Made by a program: the position numbers and the translations under genes
Shown: positions 45,182 to 52,270 of the stretch, one piece after another
How positions within the stretch are numbered: position 1 is the stretch's first letter
Layout: each line of letters opens with the position of its first letter
Source of the DNA: Massilia phyllostachyos
Lineage (GTDB): Bacteria > Pseudomonadota > Gammaproteobacteria > Burkholderiales > Burkholderiaceae_D
Assembly: GCF_021044825.1 (NCBI RefSeq)
Contig: NZ_JAJNOC010000009.1
Coordinates: 155,689 to 219,688 of the forward strand
Reading direction: 5' to 3'
Length of the DNA stretch: 64,000 nt
Notes under the pieces: model-generated
Told to the model about the DNA's origin: nothing
Databases searched by the model: none
Seen by the model: only the letters and a program-made list of their open reading frames with translations

Positions 45182-45949
45182 TCAGTCGCCCAGCGTCGCG
45201 ACCACCGGCGCGTGGTCCGACGGCTGTTCCCACTTGCGGGTCTCGCGGTCGATGTGGCAGGCGGTGCACTTCTGCGCCAGCTCCCTGGTGAGCAGGATGT
45301 GGTCGATGCGCAGGCCGCGGTTGCGGCGGAAGGCCATCTGGCGGTAGTCCCACCAGCTGTACTGCTTCTCCGGCTGTTCGAACAGGCGGAATGCATCTTG
45401 CAGCCCCAGGTCCATCAGCCCCTGCATCGCCTCGCGCTCCGGCGGCGTGAAGTGGATGTGGTGTTCCCATTCAGCCGGATCGTGCACGTCGCGCGCTTCC
45501 GGCGCGATGTTGTAGTCGCCCAGCAGGGCCAGGCGCGGGTGAACCCGCATTTCCTCGATCAGCCAGGTGCGCAGGCCGTCGAGCCAGGCCATCTTGTAGG
45601 CGAACTTGTCGCTGCCGATTTCCTGGCCGTTCACGATATAGGCGCAGATGATGCGCATGCCTTGAATGGTGGCCGCGATCAGGCGCTGCTGCTCGTCGGC
45701 GAAGTGCGGATTGCCTTTCTGGACGTCCTCGATCGGGTGTTTCGACAGGATGGCGACGCCGTTGTACGTCTTCTGGCCGGTAAAGGCCACCTGGTATCCC
45801 GCCGCTGCGAGTTCCGCCACCGGGAACTTGTCGTCGGTGAGCTTGGTTTCCTGGATGCAGAGCACGTCCACCGGGTTGGCTTCCAACCAGGTCAGCAGGT
45901 GGGGGAGACGGACTTTCAGCGAGTTGACGTTCCAGGTGGCGATCTGCAT
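45182..45949 (-). CDS. xth: Exodeoxyribonuclease III
   Basis: 255 residues of the exonuclease III/AP-endonuclease family. Catalytic landmarks: ATWNVNSLKVRLPHLL at the start, CIQETKLTDDKFP (metal-binding glutamate), LLGDYNIAPEARDVHDP (Asp and Asn), and PSDHAPVVATLGD (Asp-His pair) at the end. It cuts abasic sites and degrades duplex DNA from 3' ends in base excision repair. Single gene, preceded by a 500-base AT-rich gap. Confidence 0.95.
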   Translation of the reverse strand: MQIATWNVNSLKVRLPHLLTWLEANPVDVLCIQETKLTDDKFPVAELAAAGYQVAFTGQKTYNGVAILSKHPIEDVQKGNPHFADEQQRLIAATIQGMRIICAYIVNGQEIGSDKFAYKMAWLDGLRTWLIEEMRVHPRLALLGDYNIAPEARDVHDPAEWEHHIHFTPPEREAMQGLMDLGLQDAFRLFEQPEKQYSWWDYRQMAFRRNRGLRIDHILLTRELAQKCTACHIDRETRKWEQPSDHAPVVATLGD

Positions 45950-46451
45950 GGTCGGGGATGCAAGGTGGCAAAGGCGGCATCATAACCGGTCCGGCGCCGG
46001 GCCGGACAGGGAAATGGCATCCTGAACCAGCAGCAATATATGTATGCCGAATAAAATCGCCGGATGTGACCTTTGTATTGATGCCTGGTGCATGGCGATT
46101 GTTGTTCGGAAGCCTATAACCTTGCGTACCAAGCAATTTGCTATGGTAGAATAACTTAATAGAATACTAAAGAAATCTGACAGTTTGATGTGAATGGGGC
46201 TGTAAAAGCATTCGTAAAAGCATTAAACTAGCGGCGGAGCATTTCACAGTGTTTCTGTATGGGAATACAGTAATTGCGTTGATGCAACTAACGTTGTACT
46301 ATTTGCAGATTGAACATTAGTTCGGATCGACCTGGACGCTCGCGCAATCGTGCGGGCGGTTGGAAGAGTTTGAAATGTTATATTGAGAGACATTGTTGCA
46401 GTGTCATTTCATTAGAACATGCAACCGGACGCCGATTGACAAAGGACTGAA
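45950..46451. other. AT-rich intergenic gap of about 500 bases
   Basis: No gene is supported here. Composition is far less GC-rich than the rest of the window. Visible structures: GTAAAAGCATT twice in tandem (46202-46212 and 46214-46224), the inverted pair CTGTAT-GGGA-ATACAG (46255-46270), and several TAxAAT-like boxes. It may hold an unannotated small RNA or the remains of a transferred segment. Confidence 0.5.
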
Positions 46452-46805
46452 ATGCGCACTGCATTCGAAGCGTGGGCCCAGCGCGAAGGCCACATCACCC
46501 GCCGCCGCGAAGACAAGCCGGAGGAGTACCTCGTCTATGAAACCCAGCGCCGCTGGGTGATCTGGCAGGCCGCCCTGACGCACGGCGCCAAGACCGCCGC
46601 CGACGCGCCGTCGAAGTTCGCCAAGGACGCCGAGGCCGCGTCCGGCCCAGTCACCCAGGACGAAGCCGCGGTCCGCAACCGCGTGCTGAACGAAGTCCTG
46701 GACGCCTTCAGCGAACTGGACGAAGCCGCCGGCATGGAAGGCGTGCTCAAGGTCATCCAGGGCCTGAAAAAGAAACAGAAGGAAACGGCCGACGCCAAGG
46801 CCTGA
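46452..46805 (+). CDS. Uncharacterised small protein
   Basis: 117 residues. The ATG is preceded by AAAGGACTGAA, a good ribosome site. Start MRTAFEAWAQREGHITRRRE, then YLVYETQRRWVIWQAALTHG, a linker rich in alanine, and a helical end (LNEVLDAFSELDEAAGMEGV) closing with KKKQKETADAKA. The first part resembles small phage or plasmid-type helical proteins; no family assigned. Three short genes in a row (46452, 46807, 47047) follow the AT-rich gap. Confidence 0.75.
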   Translation: MRTAFEAWAQREGHITRRREDKPEEYLVYETQRRWVIWQAALTHGAKTAADAPSKFAKDAEAASGPVTQDEAAVRNRVLNEVLDAFSELDEAAGMEGVLKVIQGLKKKQKETADAKA

Positions 46806-46806
46806 G

Positions 46807-47010
46807 GTGGCCGCACCGCTGCGCTACCGCCACTACAAGGGCGGCGTCTACGAGCTGGTCTGCGAAGCCGTGCTGGAAGCGGACCACACGCCCGTGATGG
46901 TCTACCGCGGCCGGGACGGCGTCGTCTGGGTGCGGCCCCGCGCCGCCTTTTTCGAGACCGTCACCGTGGACGGCGTCGCGACGCCGCGTTTCTCGCTTCT
47001 CGACACCTGA
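46807..47010 (+). CDS. DUF1653 family protein
   Basis: 67 residues starting at a GTG directly after the stop of the previous gene. The pattern YRHYKGGVYELVCEAVLEAD, VMVYRGRDGVVWVRPRAAFF is that of DUF1653, a compact beta-barrel-like family of unknown function. Closeness to the upstream stop (one base) suggests translational coupling. Confidence 0.85.
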   Translation: MAAPLRYRHYKGGVYELVCEAVLEADHTPVMVYRGRDGVVWVRPRAAFFETVTVDGVATPRFSLLDT

Positions 47011-47046
47011 CCCTTCAGCATTCTTCTTGCCTGCCGTAAATAGGGC

Positions 47047-47523
47047 ATGATGTCTTTTCTGGCGGGTTCCATGTTGCGTCGTTTTTCCCTTTCCTTGTCC
47101 CTTGCCGCGCCGCTGCTCCTCGGCGGCTGCGCGACCATCTCCGATTCTCCCCAGCAGCAGCTCGAGCTGCATGCCGTGCTCGACTACCAGGAAGTCGCCG
47201 GCGTCGGCTGCGTGCTCAGCAACGACAAGGGCCGCTGGTTCACCGTCCTGCCGAACCGCGTCACCGTCACACGGAGCACCGAGCCGCTCACCGTCAGCTG
47301 CAAGAAGGACGGGCTGGCGGTGGCGCGCGAGACGCTGGGGGCGCGGGCGGATACGTCCAGCCTGATGGGCAATGTCGTGATCAGTGCGGGGCTGGGGCAG
47401 CTGGTGGATCGGCATTCGGGGGCGGGGTATGGGTATCCGGTGAACTATACGGTGTTGCTGGAGGCGGTGAAGTCGAAGGAGCAGCTGGCGCTGGAAGAGA
47501 GGGTGCGGGCGCCGGTGTTTTGA
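47047..47523 (+). CDS. Putative lipoprotein
   Basis: 158 residues at most. A lipobox LLGGC follows a hydrophobic segment (FSLSLSLAAPLL), so the mature protein starts at the cysteine and is lipid-anchored. Starts at 47047, 47050 and 47071 are all in frame; the last (MLRRFS) gives the most typical lipoprotein signal of about 20 residues. The mature part has two cysteines (GVGCVLSNDKGRWFTVLPN and TVSCKKDGLAV) that could form a disulfide, and beta-strand character. In its 3' third codon use shifts to GGG/GCG-rich. Family unknown. Confidence 0.8.
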   Translation: MMSFLAGSMLRRFSLSLSLAAPLLLGGCATISDSPQQQLELHAVLDYQEVAGVGCVLSNDKGRWFTVLPNRVTVTRSTEPLTVSCKKDGLAVARETLGARADTSSLMGNVVISAGLGQLVDRHSGAGYGYPVNYTVLLEAVKSKEQLALEERVRAPVF

Positions 47524-47548
47524 GGCGTTCATTGATGAGCGTGCAAAC

Positions 47549-47697
47549 TTGGGTCCCGGCCTGCGCCGGGACGACGCTCTCACAGCTATGTGAATTGTCG
47601 GTCGCAACCTTTGGCCATGTTCTTCAGCACGTCGTACGCGCCGCTGGCGCCTACGACTTCCGGCGAAGGCCGGAACCCAAGTTCGTTCCGCCGCCAC
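47549..47697. repeat. REP-like inverted element downstream of the lipoprotein gene
   Basis: Left arm GCAAACTTGGGTCCCGGCCT and right arm AGGCCGGAACCCAAGTTCG are approximate inverse copies, about 100 bases apart, with CGCCGG/CCGGCG near the inner ends. The arm shares the AACTTGG..CCGCCTGCGC..GG pattern with the repeats at 20237, 39699 and 62328. Confidence 0.65.
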
Positions 47698-47705
47698 ATA
47701 CAAAC

Positions 47706-47733
47706 AAAACAGCCCCGCAAGCGGGGCTGTTTT
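47706..47733. terminator. Bidirectional rho-independent terminator
   Basis: AACAGCCCCGC and GCGGGGCTGTT form an 11-pair stem around AA, with T-rich tails in both directions; it serves the lipoprotein gene and pepA, which converge here. Next to it CTTGGTGAAA-GAATA-TTTCACCAAG (47736-47760) is a second perfect hairpin in the pepA 3' region. Confidence 0.88.
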
Positions 47734-47781
47734 CCTTGGTGAAAGAATATTTCACCAAGTGCTCATCCGTGAAATTTTATT

Positions 47782-49284
47782 TCACACACGATTCAGCAGG
47801 AAGGTGGTCAACAGCGGCACCGGGCGCCCCGTCGCCCCCTTCGAAGCGCCCGATTTCCACGCAGTCCCCGCGATATCCAGGTGCGCCCAGGTGTACTTGC
47901 GCGTGAAGTTCTCCAGGAAGCAGGCCGCGGTGATCGAGGCCGCGCCCGGGGTGCCGATATTGGCCAGGTCCGCGAAGTTCGACTTCAGCTGCTCGTTGTA
48001 GTTCTCGCCCAGCGGGAAGCGCCAGGCGACGTCGCCGGTCTGCTTGCCGGCGTCCAGCAGTTCCTGGACCAGGCCGTCCGAGGCTTCGTCATGGCGCGCG
48101 AACAGGCCGCTGGTATGGTGGCCGAGGGCCACGATGCAGGCGCCGGTCAGGGTGGCGATGTCGACCACGGCGGCCGGCTTGAAGCGCTCGGCGTAGGTGA
48201 GGGCGTCGCACAGGATCAGGCGGCCTTCGGCGTCGGTGTTCAGGATCTCGATGGTGAGGCCGTTCATCGAGGTCACGATGTCGCCCGGCTTGGAGGCGCG
48301 GCCCGACGGCATGTTCTCGCAGGCGGCCACGATGCCGATCACGTTGATCTTCGGCTTGAGTTCGCCCAGCGCGCGGAAGGTGCCCAGCACCGAGCCGGCG
48401 CCGCACATGTCGTACTTCATCTCGTCCATGCCCGGACCGGGTTTGAGCGAGATGCCGCCGGTGTCGAAGGTGATGCCCTTGCCGACCAGGACGGTCGGCG
48501 CATCCTTCTTGCTGCCACCCATGTGCTTCAGGACGATGAACTTCGGCGCCTCGTCGCTGCCCTTGGCGACCGACAGCAAGCTGCCCATCTTCAGCGCTTC
48601 GAGCTGCTTGCGCTCCAGCACTTCGATCTCGAAGCCGAATTCGTCGGCCAGCTGGCGCGCGGTGTTGGCCAGGTAGGTCGGGGTGCAGACGTTCGGCGAC
48701 AGGTTGCCCAGTTCCTTGGTCAGCTGCATGCCGTTCGAGATGGCGACGGCCTGCGCCAGCGTGCCCTTGAGCGCGGTAGCGGCATTCGCCGCGTCCGCCG
48801 CGATCACGATCTTGCGCACGCCGGCGGCGGCAGGGTCCTTCTTGCTCTTCTGCGTATCAGTACGGTGCTCGGTCTCGTTGGCCGCGATCACAAGAGCGCG
48901 CACCGCCCAGTTGACGTCGCGGTCTTTCACATCCACCAGCGGGAATGCGATAATGGCATCCTGGCTGCCCAGGGTGCCGAACACTTTCAGCGCCGCGCCG
49001 ACCGCGGTGGTGAAGCTCTTTTCAAGGATCTGGGTGTCCGCGCCCATGCCGACCAGCAGCACGCGCGCCGCAGCGACGCCGCCAACGCCGCGCAGCAGCA
49101 GGGTCGAACCGGCCTTGCCACTGATGTCGCCGGACTTGACCGCCGCGGCGATCTCGCCGCCGGCGTCGAGCGCCTGGGCGGCTTGCGACAGCTTCTTGTT
49201 CTCGAACACGGCGACCGCCACGACCCCTGCTTTCGCAGCGGCGAGGGTGTTCTTGGTGTCGAATGCTTTTATGCTAAAGTCCAT
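47782..49284 (-). CDS. pepA: Leucyl aminopeptidase (M17)
   Basis: 500 residues. The catalytic half has the M17 metal and active-site signatures: VGKGITFDTGGISLKPG (Lys, Asp), YDMCGAGSVLGTF and the family stamp NTDAEGRLILCDALTY. Removes N-terminal residues from peptides as a cytoplasmic hexamer; PepA also binds DNA in Escherichia coli. Divergent from lptF with an 85-base gap that contains ATTATA (minus-strand TATAAT at 49357-49352). Confidence 0.95.
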   Translation of the reverse strand: MDFSIKAFDTKNTLAAAKAGVVAVAVFENKKLSQAAQALDAGGEIAAAVKSGDISGKAGSTLLLRGVGGVAAARVLLVGMGADTQILEKSFTTAVGAALKVFGTLGSQDAIIAFPLVDVKDRDVNWAVRALVIAANETEHRTDTQKSKKDPAAAGVRKIVIAADAANAATALKGTLAQAVAISNGMQLTKELGNLSPNVCTPTYLANTARQLADEFGFEIEVLERKQLEALKMGSLLSVAKGSDEAPKFIVLKHMGGSKKDAPTVLVGKGITFDTGGISLKPGPGMDEMKYDMCGAGSVLGTFRALGELKPKINVIGIVAACENMPSGRASKPGDIVTSMNGLTIEILNTDAEGRLILCDALTYAERFKPAAVVDIATLTGACIVALGHHTSGLFARHDEASDGLVQELLDAGKQTGDVAWRFPLGENYNEQLKSNFADLANIGTPGAASITAACFLENFTRKYTWAHLDIAGTAWKSGASKGATGRPVPLLTTFLLNRV

Positions 49285-49369
49285 TTTTGATTCTCCGGTT
49301 CGGTGATTTTTGGAGCGCGCAGGCTTTATGGGCGCGTGCTCTTAACCAGCAATTATAGCTATTTATTGA

Positions 49370-50524
49370 ATGATATTTCGACGCGCCCTGCAACGTGAAT
49401 TGGCCAGTTCGGCCGGCGCCACCTTTACGGTGCTGTTCACCGTCCTGGTCACCTGGACCCTGATCCGCGTGCTTGGCAGCGCCGCCGGCGGCAAGGTCGC
49501 CTCAGGCGACGTGCTGGCCCTGATCGGCTTCGCCATCCTGAGCTACCTGCCGACCATCCTCACCCTCACCACCTTCATCGCGGTGCTGGCCGTGGTCACG
49601 CGCAGCTACCGCGATTCCGAAATGGTCGTCTGGTTCGCCAGCGGCATGTCGCTGCGGCGCTGGATCCGTCCCGTGCTCACCTTCGGCCTGCCGATCATGG
49701 CGCTGGTCGCCGTGCTGGCACTGGGCGTGACGCCGTGGGCCGCGATGAAGCGCACCGAATTCGTCGAGCGCTTCCAGAAGCGCGAAGACCTGAAAAGGGT
49801 GGCCCCCGGCCAGTTCCGAGAATCCTCGTCCGCCGACCGCGTGTTCTTCGTCGAGCGCTCGACCGCCGGCGCCACCGTGGTGCAGAACGTGTTCGTCAAT
49901 TCCAACGACGGCAACCGCAACTCCATCGTGGTCGCGAAAGAGGGCGTGATCGAGACCGACGCCAAGGGCGGCCAGTACCTGGTGCTGACCAACGGCCGCC
50001 GCTACCAGGGCACGCCGGGCCAGGCCGATTTCCAGTCGATGGAATTCGAGCGCTACAGCATGCGGGTCGCTACCCGCGTACCGGTGCTGGGCGCCGACAC
50101 CCCGATCAACGCGCTGCCGACCTCCAGTCTGCTGGCGGTCGAGAACCAGTACACCCGCGCCGAACTGCTGTCGCGCATCTCGCAGCCGATCGTCTGCCTG
50201 GTGCTGATGCTGCTGGCGATCCCGCTCGGCTTCGTGAACCCGCGCGCGGGCAGCTCGGCCAACATGATCCTGGCGCTCCTGATCTTCTTCACCTATAACA
50301 ACCTGACCAAGCTGCTGGAAAAGAGCGTCCAGCGCGGCAAGCTGGAGTTCGCGGTGGCGTGGTGGCCGCTGCACCTGCTGGCGGCGCTGGCGGTGCTGGG
50401 CCTGTTCGCCTGGCGCCTGAACGTCAACCACCGCTGGCATCCGCTGGTCCTGATCAATGCCTGGAAGCGCAAGCGCATCGTGCAGCACGCAACTGCGGCG
50501 CCGGCCAAGGTGGAAGCACAATGA
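49370..50524 (+). CDS. lptF: LPS export permease LptF
   Basis: 384 residues of the LptF/LptG family with six membrane helices, three at each end (TFTVLFTVLVTWTLIRVLGS, LTTFIAVLAVVTRSYRDSEM, and later VCLVLMLLAIPLGFVNPRAG, WWPLHLLAALAVLGLFAWRL), and a central periplasmic beta-jellyroll. With LptG and the ATPase LptB it extracts lipopolysaccharide from the inner membrane. Its stop overlaps the lptG start (ATGA). The extra tail beyond the last helix is basic and alanine-rich. Confidence 0.95.
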   Translation: MIFRRALQRELASSAGATFTVLFTVLVTWTLIRVLGSAAGGKVASGDVLALIGFAILSYLPTILTLTTFIAVLAVVTRSYRDSEMVVWFASGMSLRRWIRPVLTFGLPIMALVAVLALGVTPWAAMKRTEFVERFQKREDLKRVAPGQFRESSSADRVFFVERSTAGATVVQNVFVNSNDGNRNSIVVAKEGVIETDAKGGQYLVLTNGRRYQGTPGQADFQSMEFERYSMRVATRVPVLGADTPINALPTSSLLAVENQYTRAELLSRISQPIVCLVLMLLAIPLGFVNPRAGSSANMILALLIFFTYNNLTKLLEKSVQRGKLEFAVAWWPLHLLAALAVLGLFAWRLNVNHRWHPLVLINAWKRKRIVQHATAAPAKVEAQ

Positions 50525-51705
50525 CTATCCTGCAACGCTATTTCGCGGTCAACATCATCCAGTCGGTGGCCTTCGTCGCCGTCGCCTTCCTCGGCCTGAT
50601 TTCCTTCATGGACCTGAGCGGCGAGCTGCCCTCGGTGGGCAAGGGCGGCTACGACTTCCAGAATGCCGTCATGTACGTGCTGCTCCAGATGCCGGGCAAT
50701 GTCTACCAGGTGATGCCGGTGGCGGCCCTGATCGGCACCATCTATACGATGGCCCAGTTCGCATCGAGCTCGGAATTCACCATCATGCGCGCGTCCTCGA
50801 TGTCGACGCGCCAGGCCGCATCGATGGTGTTCAAGGTCGGCATCCTGTTCGTGCTGGTCGCCTTCGTGTTCGGCGAACTGATCACGCCGCGCACCGCGCC
50901 GCTGGCCGAGCGCGTGCGCCTGGCCGCCAAGGGGTCCACCCTGTCCGCCGAATTCCGCTCGGGAATGTGGACCAAGGACAGCATCCACACCGAGGGCGTC
51001 AAGGGGCCGGTGATCGGCACCCGCTTCTTCAACGTGCGCCAGATCCGCCCGGACGGCCAGCTGGTCGACGTGCGCCTCTACGAATTCGACGCCAACATGC
51101 GCATGCGCGCCCTGATCACCGCCAGCGGCGGCAGCTACCAGGGCAACAACACCTGGCGCCTGACCGGCGTCAGCGAAACCCAGTTCAGCAACAGCCGCGC
51201 GCTGCCGGCCCCGGGCACGCCGCGTCCGCAAGGGCAGAGCATCGAAGCCGCCTTCGGCCAGGAGACCGCCGCCGTCAGCACCCGCAAGCTCGACTCGCTC
51301 GAACTGGCGTCCGAGATCACGCCCAAGATCCTGTCGGTGTCGCGCTCGGACCCGGAGCGCATGTCGGCCAACGAACTCGCCGTCTACACCCGCCACCTGG
51401 CCGAGAACCGGCAGGAGACCGACCGCTTCAAGGTGGCGTTCTGGAAGAAGATCATCGACCCGCTGTCGATCCTGGTCCTGATGGCGCTGGCGCTGCCCTT
51501 CGCCTACCTGCACACCCGCAGCGGCGGCGTCAGCCTGAAGATTTTTGTTGGCATCATGATCGGCGTCAGCTTCCTGCTGCTGAACGCCCTGTTCTCGCAC
51601 CTGGGCGTGCTGACGGCGCTGCCGGCCTTCTTCACCGCGGCCGCGCCCAGCATGCTGTTCTCGCTGCTGGCCCTGGGGGCGCTGTGGTGGGTGGAGCGGC
51701 ATTGA
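50521..51705 (+). CDS. lptG: LPS export permease LptG
   Basis: 394 residues, second permease of the LPS exporter. Starts MTILQRYFAVNIIQSVAFVA, the family's first helix, with FMRASSMSTRQAA-like coupling region (FTIMRASSMSTRQAASMVFK) that contacts LptB, and ends with three helices (IDPLSILVLMALALPFAYLH and so on). The periplasmic domain includes about residues 110-290. Start overlaps lptF, and its stop overlaps the next gene (TGATG), so the three form one transcript. Confidence 0.95.
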   Translation: MTILQRYFAVNIIQSVAFVAVAFLGLISFMDLSGELPSVGKGGYDFQNAVMYVLLQMPGNVYQVMPVAALIGTIYTMAQFASSSEFTIMRASSMSTRQAASMVFKVGILFVLVAFVFGELITPRTAPLAERVRLAAKGSTLSAEFRSGMWTKDSIHTEGVKGPVIGTRFFNVRQIRPDGQLVDVRLYEFDANMRMRALITASGGSYQGNNTWRLTGVSETQFSNSRALPAPGTPRPQGQSIEAAFGQETAAVSTRKLDSLELASEITPKILSVSRSDPERMSANELAVYTRHLAENRQETDRFKVAFWKKIIDPLSILVLMALALPFAYLHTRSGGVSLKIFVGIMIGVSFLLLNALFSHLGVLTALPAFFTAAAPSMLFSLLALGALWWVERH

Positions 51706-52073
51706 TGAAGCGTTCCCTGATCCTGTTCGCCCACGGCGCCCGCGCCGCCAGCTGGGCCGCGCCCTTCGAGCGCCTGCGCGACGGGTTGCGTGCGCAATTG
51801 CCCGGCACGCCGGTCACGCTCGCCTTCCTCGAACTGATGGAGCCGCGCCTGCCGGAAGCAGTGGCCGCGCAAGTCGCGGATGGCGCCGCCGACATCACGG
51901 TGGTGCCGGTATTCCTGGGGCAGGGCGGCCACCTGCTGCGCGACCTGCCGCTGCTCGCCGAACAGATCCGCGCGGCGCATCCCGGTGTGCGGCTGCACGT
52001 CGCCGGCCCGATCGGCGAAGACCCGGCGGTGCAGGCCGCGATGGCCGACTACTGCGTACGCAGCCTGTCCTGA
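51705..52073 (+). CDS. cbiX: CbiX-like sirohydrochlorin chelatase
   Basis: 122 residues, the size of the short homodimeric CbiX type. Metal-binding histidines are His10 in LFAHGARAAS and the histidine in VFLGQGGHLLRDLP, the classical pair. It inserts cobalt or iron into sirohydrochlorin. Siroheme made this way is needed by the sulfite reductase CysI coded 7 kb downstream, and CobA (54507) supplies the precursor. It is coupled to lptG by a one-base overlap, an unusual operon partner. Confidence 0.88.
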   Translation: MKRSLILFAHGARAASWAAPFERLRDGLRAQLPGTPVTLAFLELMEPRLPEAVAAQVADGAADITVVPVFLGQGGHLLRDLPLLAEQIRAAHPGVRLHVAGPIGEDPAVQAAMADYCVRSLS

Positions 52074-52104
52074 CACATCCTTGTCAGGCTGTCCAGAATG
52101 ACGC

Positions 52105-52129
52105 TGCCAAGGCGCTAACAGCCTTGGCA
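52105..52129. promoter_or_regulatory. Perfect inverted repeat before the DUF4214 gene
   Basis: TGCCAAGGC-GCTAACA-GCCTTGGCA, a nine-base inverted repeat with seven-base spacer. No T run follows, so it may be an operator rather than a terminator of cbiX. The 197-base gap contains no other clear signal. Confidence 0.4.
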
Positions 52130-52270
52130 AACGCGACAACCTTCCGTTGCATCCGCACGATATTTCCACACGGAATTTAGTTTCCCTCTTTAAAGTCAGA
52201 TTGCCGTACGGCATCATGGATATTGTTCAGCTAGCGCGTTCTGCGCGGCCCGCAATTCCAGGATACCCCC

